From Halanaerobiales bacterium (lineage in GTDB: Bacteria > Bacillota > Halanaerobiia > Halanaerobiales > M55B127), in the NCBI GenBank assembly GCA_021736945.1, contig JAIPEX010000004.1:1-45714 (forward strand): a DNA stretch of 45,714 nt, in the 5' to 3' direction. Position numbers and translations under genes: made by a program. Position 1 is the first letter of the stretch, and each line of letters opens with the position of its first letter. Positions 18,330 through 27,780 of the stretch are shown here, piece by piece. The notes under the pieces are model-generated. The model saw only the letters and a program-made list of their open reading frames with translations, made no database searches and was not told the DNA's origin.

Positions 18330-19370
18330 CTAAGGTTTTAAAATTATCTTCCCACAATTTCCTTCTTCCATCAATTTCATGCCTTTTTCAAAATCTTTTA
18401 ATGGCATTTTGTGTGTTATTACAGGCGAAAGATTAATTTTCTCATTTTTTAATAAATTATTGGCAATATGCCAGGTACTAAACATTTTACGCCCTGTTAT
18501 ACCAACCACTTTGATATTTTTAAAAATAATATCATTGGTTAAGTCTAAACTTAATTTATCATCTGGAAGGCCTAGTAATGAGACAATTCCTCCTGGAGTA
18601 ACAGCCTTGATACCATCTCTTATTGCATCAGGGTGTCCTGACATCTCTGCAGTAAAATCAACACCTTTATTTCCAAATATATCTTGTACGGCTTCTAATA
18701 AATTCACCTCTATTGGATTTACTACATGGTCTGCACCCATCTCATATGAGAGATTACGCCGGTATTCATTTGGTTCACTCACTAAAATATTTGCTGCACC
18801 AAATGTATTCGCTACAGCAATTGCTATCAAACCTACAGGTCCTGCACCAGTAATTAAGACATCTTTCCCTGCTACTTCACCTGGTAATATAGTATCAATA
18901 GCATTTCCTAAAGGTTCTTGAATAGAAGCAAAATCTTTGTTTATACTTGGGTCTGTCTTCCATACATCTACCTCTTCCAATACTGCATATTCAGCAAATA
19001 CACCATCCTGATGGACTCCAAGAATTTTCATGTTCCGACAAATATGTTCTTGCCCTGTTTCACATTGATAACAATGTCCACAGGGGATATGGGTTTCACT
19101 AGAAACAAAATCTCCCTTTTTAACTTTTTGGACTCGAGAACCAACTTCAATTACGTCACCCGCTACTTCATGACCCATAATTTGAGGTGGTTCAATATTA
19201 TCTTGAGCCCATTTATTCCATTTATATATATGAAAATCAGATCCACAAATTGAAGTACTCTTTACTTGTATTAAAATCTGCTCGGGACCTATTTCTGGAA
19301 TTTCCACTTCTTTATAAACTGCTCCATACTCGGGTTTTTCTTTTACAATTGCATGCATTTTATTTTTCAT
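18330..19370 (-). CDS. tdh: L-threonine 3-dehydrogenase
   Basis: Zinc-containing medium-chain dehydrogenase that oxidises L-threonine to 2-amino-3-ketobutyrate with NAD+. The catalytic zinc ligands Cys42 and His67-Glu68, the structural cysteines in [15 protein letters not shown] (97-111) and the Rossmann motif GAGPVGLIA are seen; 346 residues is normal. ATG follows GAAGGGGGTTAATA. With kbl directly downstream it forms the two-step threonine-to-glycine pathway. It is divergent from bioY, with 183 bases between. Confidence 0.95.
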   Translation of the reverse strand: MKNKMHAIVKEKPEYGAVYKEVEIPEIGPEQILIQVKSTSICGSDFHIYKWNKWAQDNIEPPQIMGHEVAGDVIEVGSRVQKVKKGDFVSSETHIPCGHCYQCETGQEHICRNMKILGVHQDGVFAEYAVLEEVDVWKTDPSINKDFASIQEPLGNAIDTILPGEVAGKDVLITGAGPVGLIAIAVANTFGAANILVSEPNEYRRNLSYEMGADHVVNPIEVNLLEAVQDIFGNKGVDFTAEMSGHPDAIRDGIKAVTPGGIVSLLGLPDDKLSLDLTNDIIFKNIKVVGITGRKMFSTWHIANNLLKNEKINLSPVITHKMPLKDFEKGMKLMEEGNCGKIILKP

Positions 19371-19483
19371 TATTAACCCCCTTCAATAGAATTAGAGACC
19401 GACCACCACCTCCAAATCTTTTTATACATCCACTTATAATATTTCATTATTAATAGGAAATATCCTTCCTTTTAATAAAATTA

Positions 19484-19512
19484 TTGCAATCCTATATTTG
19501 AGTTGTTATAAT
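19484..19512 (+). promoter_or_regulatory. SigA promoter of bioY
   Basis: TTGCAA (19484-19489), a 17-base spacer and TATAAT (19507-19512) precede bioY by about 40 bases. TTGCAA is its own reverse complement, so it could also serve as a -35 for leftward tdh transcription, but no good leftward -10 was found. No BirA-type operator was recognised. Confidence 0.7.
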
Positions 19513-19553
19513 AAAAATCGTTAAAAAAAGTATTAGAAGGAGAATTAATAATA

Positions 19554-20072
19554 ATGGAAAACACATTTAAAACCAAGTATTTAATTTTAACAGGATTATT
19601 TGCCGCATTAACTGCAATTGGGGCATACATTCATATACCTTTTCCTACGGTACCAATAACCTTACAGATATTTTTTGCACTTATGGCTGGTGGTTTATTA
19701 GGAAAAAAATATGGCTTTCTGTCACAAGTGATTTATGTTCTGATAGGAGCGATTGGACTACCCGTATTTGCAGGAGGGACCGGTGGTATAGGAATCTTAT
19801 TTGGACCTACCGGTGGATATATATTTGGATTTTTAGCTGCGGGATACCTAGCGGGGTTTGGTAAACAAAAGTTTTTAACTAAGTCTCTTTATATGCTTTT
19901 AGGCCTTGTTGTCATTTATATATTAGGAGTTTCAGGTTTAATGGTATTCGCAGGGCTAGAATTTATGCCTGCTATTACAACTGGTGTAACTCCATTTATA
20001 ATAGGCGACCTTATCAAAGTGTTCTTGGCCGCCTATCTTTCAGTAAAAATGTCTAGTTATGTTCGACTTTAA
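19554..20072 (+). CDS. bioY: Biotin transporter BioY (ECF S component)
   Basis: Integral membrane biotin-binding subunit of an ECF transporter. The family features are PTVPITLQIFFALMAGGLLG, GLPVFAGGTGGIG and LFGPTGGYIFGFLAAGYLAG; 172 residues is normal, with about six membrane segments. GAAGGAG lies upstream of ATG. EcfA/EcfT are not in the window. Its last 20 bases overlap the 3' end of the convergent LiaF-like gene. Confidence 0.95.
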   Translation: MENTFKTKYLILTGLFAALTAIGAYIHIPFPTVPITLQIFFALMAGGLLGKKYGFLSQVIYVLIGAIGLPVFAGGTGGIGILFGPTGGYIFGFLAAGYLAGFGKQKFLTKSLYMLLGLVVIYILGVSGLMVFAGLEFMPAITTGVTPFIIGDLIKVFLAAYLSVKMSSYVRL

Positions 20073-20982
20073 TATTACCAACTGAGGTTGAAAGCTTTAT
20101 TTTGATTTGGTTTTCAACCTCTCCATAATTCTTTGATTGATAAATATCATCTTGTACTTTTATTAAACCGGCTTCTTCAAAATTCATGTTATTTAATACC
20201 GCGCGAGTTTCAATTCGAAAAGCTGTCTCCTCTGGAATTACTAATTTAATATTACTAGCTCCAGCAGATATTTCAGTTCTATTATCATAATCAGGGTATA
20301 TGATACTTATTTGTCCCAACCCTGCATCTATATTCAAATTTTCTACTTTTAATTCTTTTAAATCTAGTATAAGATCTCCTGCGCCAGCACTTACATTAAT
20401 ATCTATCGGTATTTTATTAGTTAAATTAACTTCCCATTCTTCGGAACCAGTTCCTACATTAATCTTTTTAGCTTGCTCCACCCTTAAGTCGGCGTTATTA
20501 TTATTTCTATCATAAAATACAGTAGGAACTTCTCCCCTATAATCTATATCTACATTATATAAATTATCTTTATTGATAACACTGCCCACTTTTAAACGAT
20601 TTGCTCCATACTTTAATTTAACATTAAGTTTTTTTAGTTCATTGTCAAATTCTCTATCCTCTGAATAAACACCAGAATGTTCTTGGTCATTCAAATAAAA
20701 AGTGAAGGAACTACTATCAAACCTACGAATTACTGGTTCAGGCAATACTATAGCTCCAATAAATATAACAAAAATTAATATGGGAACAATCCACCACAAT
20801 TTTGTCTTTTTTAATATTATATTTAAACCAATTAATATAAGAATCACCGGCCAAAATCTACTTAATAGGTACCAAATTCTAAAGGTCGCTATTCCTAGGG
20901 AATTTAATAAAAACAATAGACCAATCCCTATTAAAATTAAGCCCATTATATAGGCAGACCTGTTTCTATTTTCACTGCTCAT
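20053..20982 (-). CDS. LiaF/DUF5668-like membrane protein with toast-rack domain
   Basis: Envelope protein of 309 residues. Residues 10-88 hold three or four hydrophobic segments ([20 protein letters not shown] and following). The rest is an external beta-rich domain with repeated asparagine- and valine-rich strands ([39 protein letters not shown]), typical of the toast-rack fold of LiaF/LiaG proteins. It overlaps the upstream PspC gene by four bases (ATGA), so the two are co-translated. Such pairs respond to cell-envelope stress. No cognate LiaRS system is in the window. Confidence 0.75.
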   Translation of the reverse strand: MSSENRNRSAYIMGLILIGIGLLFLLNSLGIATFRIWYLLSRFWPVILILIGLNIILKKTKLWWIVPILIFVIFIGAIVLPEPVIRRFDSSSFTFYLNDQEHSGVYSEDREFDNELKKLNVKLKYGANRLKVGSVINKDNLYNVDIDYRGEVPTVFYDRNNNNADLRVEQAKKINVGTGSEEWEVNLTNKIPIDINVSAGAGDLILDLKELKVENLNIDAGLGQISIIYPDYDNRTEISAGASNIKLVIPEETAFRIETRAVLNNMNFEEAGLIKVQDDIYQSKNYGEVENQIKIKLSTSVGNIKVEHN

Positions 20983-21449
20983 TTATTAGTAGCCTCCCTA
21001 TAAATAAGTAACGCTCCCAAACCAATTAATACTACCGGCCAAAATCTTCTCCAATATAAACCTGGAATCCAACTATCAATTATAAAGAATATACCTAAAG
21101 CTACTAGAATTAATCCTAAGATTCTTTTCCTTTGCTCTTTACTTTTTTTTTCTTCATGAGGAGAACTTTTTTCTTCGGCAGCTTTATATTCTCCTTCTTC
21201 ATCCTCCGCTTCAGAGTTTATTTCTACATCATAGACATCTTCTTCACTTTTAGTTGAGTGCCCCTCTGGTCTTTCGGGTATTATAATCCAGGCAATTATA
21301 TATGCTATAATACCTGCCCCTTCAATTAAAGCAAATAAAACAAAAGCCAGTCTAACTAGGGTTGGATCAATTCCAAAATATTCTGCAATCCCACCACAAA
21401 CACCACCAATTATTTGATCTTTTTCAGAACGATATAACTTTTTACTCAT
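20979..21449 (-). CDS. PspC-domain envelope stress protein
   Basis: Residues 3-60 form a PspC domain ([20 protein letters not shown], then a membrane helix ending AWIIIPERP). A Glu-rich cytoplasmic segment (about 70-110) and two more hydrophobic segments at the C terminus follow. AAGGAGG lies seven bases before ATG 21449, preferred over the TTG at 21452. Followed without a gap by the LiaF-like gene, which suggests one membrane-stress module. Its regulator is not visible here. Confidence 0.85.
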   Translation of the reverse strand: MSKKLYRSEKDQIIGGVCGGIAEYFGIDPTLVRLAFVLFALIEGAGIIAYIIAWIIIPERPEGHSTKSEEDVYDVEINSEAEDEEGEYKAAEEKSSPHEEKKSKEQRKRILGLILVALGIFFIIDSWIPGLYWRRFWPVVLIGLGALLIYREATNK

Positions 21450-21491
21450 CAATATTCCTCCTTGATATTTATAGTCTTATATACGTAAATT

Positions 21492-22355
21492 TTAGTCACT
21501 TGGATCAATGTGCACAATCACTTCCCTAACTTGTTCACATTTATTTAACAGTTCTTCTCTAACCTTCATAGAAATATCATGACCTTCTTTTACAGTTAAC
21601 TGTGCGTCAACAACTATTCTCAAATCAACATAAAGGTCAACCCCACTATAATGAGCTTTTAAATTTTTTAATTTTTCAACTCCGTCTACGTTTTGTACTA
21701 TATTTCTTATTTCTTCATTATCTTCTTTTGAGGGAGCTTTAACCATTAATGAATCTATAGCATCCACTATGATATTCCATCCAACTCTAATGATTAAGAT
21801 GGCCACTATAACACCTGCTATAGGATCTAGAATTGGATAGCCTAGGTTAGCCCCTAATATACCCAGTGCAGCCGCTATTGAAGATATTGCATCACTTCTA
21901 TGATGCCAAGCATCTGCAATCAAGGCCTGATTATTTGTTTCCTCTCCAACCTTATAAGTATATCTAAACATCACCTCTTTAATAATAATTGATAATATAG
22001 CTGCCCATAAACCATAAATTCCAGGTATGCCGTATTCTTGTTTTAATATTTCATTAATTATATTATAACCTAATGCTAAACCTGTTAGCAATAATAAAAT
22101 TCCTAGTATTTTAGCAGCTATCGATTCAGCCTGACCATGTCCATACTGGTGCTCATCATCAGGAGGTTTATTGGAAACATAAATTGCAATTAAAACTGCA
22201 ATTGTGGAAGCAGTATCAGAGACAGAATGGAAACCATCAGCTATTAATCCAGCACTCCCCACCAAAGCTCCGATGAATATTTTTATTATTGCCAGTAATA
22301 TATTTCCTACTATCGTAATATATGATATTTTTTTACCCGCTGTATATCTATCCAT
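21492..22355 (-). CDS. Cation diffusion facilitator (metal efflux)
   Basis: A proton-coupled divalent metal exporter of the CDF family, 287 residues, with six membrane segments. The metal-site motifs DGFHSVSDT in helix 2 and ADAWHHRSDA in helix 5 are intact. The C-terminal cytoplasmic dimerisation domain spans about 205-287. The DGFHSxSD plus HHRSD pattern occurs in both iron- and manganese-type CDFs, so the metal is not decided. ATG follows GGAG. It is divergent from the TSUP permease gene. Confidence 0.88.
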   Translation of the reverse strand: MDRYTAGKKISYITIVGNILLAIIKIFIGALVGSAGLIADGFHSVSDTASTIAVLIAIYVSNKPPDDEHQYGHGQAESIAAKILGILLLLTGLALGYNIINEILKQEYGIPGIYGLWAAILSIIIKEVMFRYTYKVGEETNNQALIADAWHHRSDAISSIAAALGILGANLGYPILDPIAGVIVAILIIRVGWNIIVDAIDSLMVKAPSKEDNEEIRNIVQNVDGVEKLKNLKAHYSGVDLYVDLRIVVDAQLTVKEGHDISMKVREELLNKCEQVREVIVHIDPSD

Positions 22356-22444
22356 AAAAAATCAACTCCAAAAATTAAAAGGATTTTTACATAATATCTT
22401 GAATATATCTAATCAACCAATATATAATAAATTAGGTGATAAAC

Positions 22445-23200
22445 TTGTCAATAACAACAATTATAATTTTATGTTTAGTAGGGTTTGCTGCTTCATTTTT
22501 AGATTCTATCGCTGGCGGTGGAGGATTATTAACAGTTCCAGCTCTAATGGCTGCTGGCCTCCCACCACATCTAACACTGGGAACAAATAAATTTTCAGCT
22601 ACAAATGCTTCCTTTACCAGTACTTTGACATTTTTAAAATCAAAAAAGATACATATTCCATTGATTAAATATATACTACCTTTTAGCTTTCTAGGGGCAG
22701 TATTAGGAGTAACTGCTGTTTTACAAATTAATGAACAATATCTAAGAATTATTATATTAGCTCTTTTAATTTTCGTTGCCTTAAATACACTCTTTAACAA
22801 AAATGTAGGAACCGAGAATGACTTCCAAGGAGTAACCACCAAAACCATAATTATTGGTAGTATAATTGCTTTTACTATTGGTTTTTATGACGGTTTTTTC
22901 GGTCCCGGTACCGGATCAATATTACTTTATGCATTTATTAGATTTTTTAAATTTAACTTTACTATTGGTACTGCCAATGCAAGAATATTAAATTTTACTA
23001 GTAATATAACCTCACTAATTCTATTTGCATACCATGGTCGTATAGTTTATTCAGTAGGGATACCAATGGCATTATCAATGATTTTAGGCGCCTTTATAGG
23101 TACTCGAATGGCTATAAAACATGGGGGTAAAATCATAAAACCCATATTTGTAACAATGTCTTTAGCCATAGTGGTCAAATTGTTTATAGATACAATTTAA
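22445..23200 (+). CDS. TSUP (TauE/SafE) family permease
   Basis: Membrane protein of about 251 residues with roughly eight hydrophobic segments and the TSUP hallmarks FLDSIAGGGGLLTVPALMAAG near the N terminus (positions about 18-38) and DGFFGPGTGSI in the middle. Relatives export sulfite, sulfonates or organic acids; the substrate is unknown. TTG at 22445 has AGGTG six bases upstream and is preferred to the GTG at 22436, which is part of that ribosome binding site. It converges with the ABC exporter gene, leaving five bases between. Confidence 0.85.
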   Translation: MSITTIIILCLVGFAASFLDSIAGGGGLLTVPALMAAGLPPHLTLGTNKFSATNASFTSTLTFLKSKKIHIPLIKYILPFSFLGAVLGVTAVLQINEQYLRIIILALLIFVALNTLFNKNVGTENDFQGVTTKTIIIGSIIAFTIGFYDGFFGPGTGSILLYAFIRFFKFNFTIGTANARILNFTSNITSLILFAYHGRIVYSVGIPMALSMILGAFIGTRMAIKHGGKIIKPIFVTMSLAIVVKLFIDTI

Positions 23201-23205
23201 TATAA

Positions 23206-24948
23206 TTAATCAAAATATAGATCTTTGTCTGCTCCGTTAAATTGAGTTTTATATAACCTATTATAAACACCATTAGATTTATTAATCAACTCTTGGTGAG
23301 TTCCTTTTTCAACAATACCTTTTTCTGTTAACACTACAATTTTATCCGCATTTTTTACCGTTGACAATCTATGTGCTATTACCAAAGTGGTCCTATCCTT
23401 TGAAAGCCTTTCTAATGAAGACTGAATAACTTTTTCGCTTTCACTATCTAGAGATGATGTAGCTTCATCTAAAATCAATATGGGTGGGTTTTTTAAAAAA
23501 GATCTAGCAATCGAAATGCGTTGCTTTTGCCCACCTGAGAGCTTCACCCCTCTCTCACCAATTTTGGTCTGATATCCTTCACTTAAACCCATAATAAATT
23601 GGTGTGCATTTGCTTTTATCGCCGCCTCTTTTATTTCTTCATCTGTCGCAGTATAATTTCCATAAGAGATGTTATCTTTTATATTTCCATTAAAAAGAAA
23701 AACTTCCTGCTGAACTATACCAATATTTTCTCTTAATGACTCTAACTCAATATTTTCAATATTTTTTCCATCTATATATATTGCTCCCCCATCTATTTCA
23801 TAAAAACGAGGTAAAAGATTACAAACTGTCGTTTTACCAACTCCAGAAGGACCAACAAAGGCTATTGTTTCTCCTGGTTGAATATCCAAATTAATGTCTT
23901 TTAATACTTTTTTATGATTATCATATCCAAAAGATACATTTTTATATTTTATTGTACCCTTAACTTTATCTAATTTTATTGCATTTTCTTTCTCATCTAC
24001 TTCAGGGTCTACATCTAATAGTTCTAAAAACCTATTAAATCCTGCCATACCTTTTTGGAACTGTTCATTAAAATTCACCAATCTTCTAATCGGATTCATA
24101 AACATATTCACATAAAATATAAAAGCTACCAATTCACCGGTGGTTAAAGAATCATTGAAAATATAATATGCCCCGGCTGATACTGTAAATAAAGTAATCA
24201 AATTGGTAAAAAAATTCATGCCTGAGTGAAAAACAGCCATATTCTTCATAGCAAATTCACGCGATTGTCTAAATTGCTGATTACCATCATTAAATTTGTC
24301 TTCTTCTAAAGTTTCGTTAGTAAAAGATTTAACTACTCTAATACCGCTTAAACTATCTTCAACAATTGAATTTACCTCTGCTATTTTTTCCCTGATATCT
24401 TTAAAGGATATATACATTTTTTCTCCTAAAACCAAAGAAAAATAAAACATTACAGGCAAAATAGCAAAGGTGAATAAAGCTAACTCCCACTTCATAACCA
24501 ATAGAATAATAAAAGAACCTATCAACATTACTCCTGAGATAAACAGGTCTTCAGGACCATGATGAGCAAGCTCCGAAACATTATTTAAGTCATTTACTAT
24601 TCTCGACATTAAATAACCTACCTTGGTATTATCATAGAATTTAAAGGATAATTTTTGTAAATGGCTAAATAATTCTTTACGCATATCGGTTTCCATTCTT
24701 ATACCAACCACATGCCCCCAATAATGAACTATGTACTGGAAAATTAATCTTAAAACATATAAAATAAATAATAGAATCAATAACCTAATAATCATATTAG
24801 CATTTTTATTAGGAAAATAATTATCAAGTAACTGTTGCATAATTACAGGAAACATTAAATCAAGACTAGACATTAAAAATGCACTAACCATATCAACTAA
24901 AAATAGCTTCCAGTGGTTTAAATAATACTTTGAAAATTTCTTTATCAT
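23206..24948 (-). CDS. ABC exporter, fused membrane and ATPase domains
   Basis: A homodimer-type half transporter of 580 residues. The N-terminal six-helix membrane domain (about 10-310) is followed by a complete nucleotide-binding domain with Walker A GPSGVGKTT, signature LSGGQKQRISIARS, Walker B LILDEATSSLDSES and the H-loop AHRLSTV. It resembles MsbA/LmrA/YfiBC-type multidrug or lipid exporters. No peptidase domain. It stands alone behind its own promoter, and the substrate is unknown. Confidence 0.9.
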   Translation of the reverse strand: MIKKFSKYYLNHWKLFLVDMVSAFLMSSLDLMFPVIMQQLLDNYFPNKNANMIIRLLILLFILYVLRLIFQYIVHYWGHVVGIRMETDMRKELFSHLQKLSFKFYDNTKVGYLMSRIVNDLNNVSELAHHGPEDLFISGVMLIGSFIILLVMKWELALFTFAILPVMFYFSLVLGEKMYISFKDIREKIAEVNSIVEDSLSGIRVVKSFTNETLEEDKFNDGNQQFRQSREFAMKNMAVFHSGMNFFTNLITLFTVSAGAYYIFNDSLTTGELVAFIFYVNMFMNPIRRLVNFNEQFQKGMAGFNRFLELLDVDPEVDEKENAIKLDKVKGTIKYKNVSFGYDNHKKVLKDINLDIQPGETIAFVGPSGVGKTTVCNLLPRFYEIDGGAIYIDGKNIENIELESLRENIGIVQQEVFLFNGNIKDNISYGNYTATDEEIKEAAIKANAHQFIMGLSEGYQTKIGERGVKLSGGQKQRISIARSFLKNPPILILDEATSSLDSESEKVIQSSLERLSKDRTTLVIAHRLSTVKNADKIVVLTEKGIVEKGTHQELINKSNGVYNRLYKTQFNGADKDLYFD

Positions 24949-24985
24949 AAACGGTATTCCCCTCTACTTCTTACTACTTTTAAAT

Positions 24986-25014
24986 ATTCTATCATATTTT
25001 GTTTAAAACTGCAA
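24986..25014 (-). promoter_or_regulatory. Promoter of the ABC exporter gene
   Basis: TTGCAG (25009-25014), a 17-base spacer and TAGAAT (24986-24991) lie on the minus strand about 37 bases before the exporter ATG. Confidence 0.55.
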
Positions 25015-25128
25015 AGCATTTTTTTGAATAATATTTATCTTAAAATAAATTTTATTAATTTTTAATTATTTATTAATGAAATATATTTATTATTTATTTA
25101 ATATACTAAAGAAAGGGGTTAATCATAT

Positions 25129-26148
25129 ATGGAACTTTATCCTTTGAAATTTATTCCAATTTATATTAATAAAATATGGGGAGGAAATAAGTTAAAAAAT
25201 GATTTGAATAAAAATACTAGCCAAAACAACATCGGAGAAAGTTGGGAAGTTTCAACGAATAAAGATAAGGTTAGTGTTGTAAAAAACGGATCTTACAAAA
25301 ATGAAAAATTAACTGATTTAATTAAAAAATACCCTAAAGAACTATTAGGACCATCCTATAATAAAAATGATAAATTTCCACTTCTATTAAAAATTATTGA
25401 TGCTACTAAAAAATTATCAGTACAAGTTCATCCAAATGACAAATTAGCTAAAAAATTAGAAAACGGAAATGGCAAAACCGAAATGTGGTATGTACTTGAT
25501 GCATCTAAAGAAGCAAAACTCTATATTGGACTTAAACAAATAGAAAATAAAAAACAATTACGAAAAGTCATTAAGGAAGGTAAATTAGAAAATCATTTAA
25601 ATGAAATAGAGGTCTCAAAAGGTGATTTTTTCTTTATACCCTCTGGAACAGTACATGCTATTGGTGGGGGGTTAATGTTAGTAGAAATCCAGCAAAACTC
25701 TAATACTACTTACAGATTATATGATTGGAATCGAGTTGATGATGCTGGCAACTCAAGAGAATTACACCTAGAAAATGGAATTAAGGCAACTAATTTAAAC
25801 CTAAACATAAAGGGGAATCAAGTTCTATTACAGAAAAAAACCTCTGAATACAAACAAGAAATACTATGTGCCTCAGATTACTTCATTACTAATAAAATAT
25901 ATTTAAATGGTTCACTATCAATTGAAAATGAAAACTTCGTATTATTGACTTGTATAAAAAACGAAGGAAAAATTTACTATGGAGACAATAAATCCGAGGA
26001 TATCAAATTAGGGGAATCGGTAATGTTACCTGCTAATATTAAAAACGTCAAACTGAAAGGGGATATGAATTTATTAAAAATGTATATTCCTGAAAGTCTA
26101 GATCAACATATAAGAAAATTGAAAGAAAAAGGTTTTAATAAAATATAG
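25129..26148 (+). CDS. manA: Mannose-6-phosphate isomerase, class I
   Basis: Zinc cupin that interconverts mannose 6-phosphate and fructose 6-phosphate. Zinc-site motifs QVHPND, KTEMWYVL and SGTVHAIGGG are present, along with IWGG near the N terminus. At 339 residues it is the short Bacillus-type form. AAAGGGG precedes ATG by ten bases. The gene stands alone on the plus strand in a very AT-rich setting, and no clear promoter was picked out in the 180 bases upstream. Confidence 0.93.
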   Translation: MELYPLKFIPIYINKIWGGNKLKNDLNKNTSQNNIGESWEVSTNKDKVSVVKNGSYKNEKLTDLIKKYPKELLGPSYNKNDKFPLLLKIIDATKKLSVQVHPNDKLAKKLENGNGKTEMWYVLDASKEAKLYIGLKQIENKKQLRKVIKEGKLENHLNEIEVSKGDFFFIPSGTVHAIGGGLMLVEIQQNSNTTYRLYDWNRVDDAGNSRELHLENGIKATNLNLNIKGNQVLLQKKTSEYKQEILCASDYFITNKIYLNGSLSIENENFVLLTCIKNEGKIYYGDNKSEDIKLGESVMLPANIKNVKLKGDMNLLKMYIPESLDQHIRKLKEKGFNKI

Positions 26149-26165
26149 AAAGTAACCATAAATTA

Positions 26166-26205
26166 AAAAAGAGACCCTTGATAAGTTGGGTCTCTTGCTT
26201 TTCTA
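26166..26205. terminator. Bidirectional terminator between manA and phoU
   Basis: The stem GAGACCC/GGGTCTC (26171-26177 with 26188-26194) has a T-rich tail on the plus side (TTGCTTTTC) and a run of six T on the minus side. It can end both the manA and the pstB-phoU transcripts. Confidence 0.85.
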
Positions 26206-26225
26206 TATTATTTTGTTTTTCATTT

Positions 26226-26882
26226 TTAATAGGAAACATCCCAATCTCCTGTAGTCATATAAATTACTCTTTCACAAATGTTTGTAGCATGATCTCCGAT
26301 TCGTTCTAAAAACCTACTAATAAAGATAAGTGACATTGCTTGACGAATTGTTTTTGGATCTTCGATCATAAAGGTCAATAGCTCTCTTAATATTTGTTCA
26401 TCCAAAACATCTACTTCTTCATCTTCTTTAGCAATTTCATGTGCAAGTTCTACATCGAAATTAACAAACGCTTTTAAACTTTCTTTTAATCTCCTTGTTA
26501 CAATATCTGTCATGCGCGGAATATCAATTAGTGGTTTTAATAAGGGCTCATCACCAATATTTATTACCATTCTAGCAATATTACAAGCATGATCTCCAAT
26601 TCTTTCTAGATCAGTAGCCAATTTTGAAATTACTATTATTGTTCGTAAATCTTTTGCCACTGGCTGTTGGGTAGCAATAAGTCTAGTACACATTTCTTCT
26701 AATTCAAGTTCATATTCATCTATTTTATCATCTCTTTCTAAAACTGCCTCGGCAAGCTCTATATCCTGATTTTTTAAAGCTTCTATACTTTGTTCTATAG
26801 ACTCTTCAACCTGACTACCCATAAGGAGCATTTCATTTTTTAATTTTTCTATATTTTCATCAAGTCCTTTTCGCTGCATCAT
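26226..26882 (-). CDS. phoU: Phosphate uptake regulator PhoU
   Basis: Two PhoU helical bundles of about 100 residues each, with the repeated metal-site motif seen as LATDLERIGDHACNIA and SRFLERIGDHATNICE. It links the phosphate transporter to the PhoR kinase as a negative regulator. The length of 218 residues is standard. It starts 15 bases after pstB. A second ATG is one codon in, and the ribosome binding site AGGTG suits either. Confidence 0.95.
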   Translation of the reverse strand: MMQRKGLDENIEKLKNEMLLMGSQVEESIEQSIEALKNQDIELAEAVLERDDKIDEYELELEEMCTRLIATQQPVAKDLRTIIVISKLATDLERIGDHACNIARMVINIGDEPLLKPLIDIPRMTDIVTRRLKESLKAFVNFDVELAHEIAKEDEEVDVLDEQILRELLTFMIEDPKTIRQAMSLIFISRFLERIGDHATNICERVIYMTTGDWDVSY

Positions 26883-26897
26883 ACCCTCACCTTTCTT

Positions 26898-27662
26898 TTA
26901 TCCAAATCGACCTGTAATATAGTCTTCAGTTCTTTCATCATCGGGATTTTCAAATATTTTACCAGTATTAGCATATTCTATCAATTCTCCCAACAAGAAA
27001 AATCCTGTTTCATCAGAAACCCTGGCAGCTTGCTGCATACTATGAGTTACAATCACTATAGTATAGTCATCAACTAATTCTGCCATTAATTCTTCTATTT
27101 TTGCTGTCGCAACGGGATCCAAGGCTGAAGCAGGTTCATCCATTAATAATACTTCGGGTTTCACTGCCAACGCACGAGCAATACAAAGTCTCTGCTGCTG
27201 ACCACCTGATAAATCAAAGGCGGGTTTTTTTAGTCTATCCTTAACTTCCTCCCAAAGAGCAGCACTTTTTAAACTGTTTTCAACAAGTTCATCTAAATTA
27301 TTATTTTTTTGCAATCCATGAACCCTTGGTCCATAAGCAACATTATCATATATGGATTTTGGAAAAGGATTAGGCTGTTGAAAAACCATTCCAACTTTTT
27401 TTCGAAGCTGTACAACATCTACATTAGGGCTATATAAATTTTCACCATCTAACAAAACTTCACCATCTACAGTTGTATTGTCAATTAGGTCATTCATTCT
27501 ATTAATAACCCGTAGAAAAGTAGATTTTCCACAGCCTGAAGGTCCAATTAAGGCAGTTATTTTATTTTCTTTAATTTTCATATTAATGTCTTTCAAAGCC
27601 TGGAAGTCGTCATAATAAAAATCCAGGTTTTTTATTTCTATTTTTGTATTATTGGAGGCCAT
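26898..27662 (-). CDS. pstB: Phosphate ABC transporter ATP-binding protein
   Basis: ATPase subunit for high-affinity phosphate import. Walker [11 protein letters not shown], the PstB-specific [21 protein letters not shown] run (only part quoted by family), signature [15 protein letters not shown] and [12 protein letters not shown] are seen; 254 residues is normal. AAGGAG precedes ATG by nine bases. Unusually the permease and binding-protein genes pstS, pstC and pstA are not next to it; pstB is the first gene behind a Pho-box-like promoter (27721-27771) and is followed by phoU. Confidence 0.95.
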   Translation of the reverse strand: MASNNTKIEIKNLDFYYDDFQALKDINMKIKENKITALIGPSGCGKSTFLRVINRMNDLIDNTTVDGEVLLDGENLYSPNVDVVQLRKKVGMVFQQPNPFPKSIYDNVAYGPRVHGLQKNNNLDELVENSLKSAALWEEVKDRLKKPAFDLSGGQQQRLCIARALAVKPEVLLMDEPASALDPVATAKIEELMAELVDDYTIVIVTHSMQQAARVSDETGFFLLGELIEYANTGKIFENPDDERTEDYITGRFG

Positions 27663-27720
27663 CAGATGAAACTCCTTTCTTTAATTAAATATATCTTTAC
27701 ATTCTTAATTTATCACATAT

Positions 27721-27771
27721 ATTGTATGTTATAAACAGATTTATGTTAAAATAATGTTACATTTCTGTTAA
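27721..27771 (-). promoter_or_regulatory. Pho-box-like promoter of pstB-phoU
   Basis: On the minus strand three hexamers TTAACA, GTAACA and TTAACA start exactly 11 bases apart (27766-27771, 27755-27760, 27744-27749), the spacing known for PhoP/PhoB direct repeats. A fourth related hexamer ATAACA is at 27727-27732. The third repeat sits where a -35 should be: 17 bases after it comes TACAAT (27721-27726) as -10. The pattern fits activation of pstB by the PhoP encoded next door. Confidence 0.8.
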
Positions 27772-27780
27772 CAATTTTTC

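Noticed and set aside
18379-18921. Plus-strand ORF of 180 codons
   Set aside because: Lies wholly antisense to tdh, whose motifs are intact; no start signal was seen.
22432-22848. Minus-strand ORF of 138 codons
   Set aside because: Antisense to the TSUP permease gene, with no ribosome binding site.
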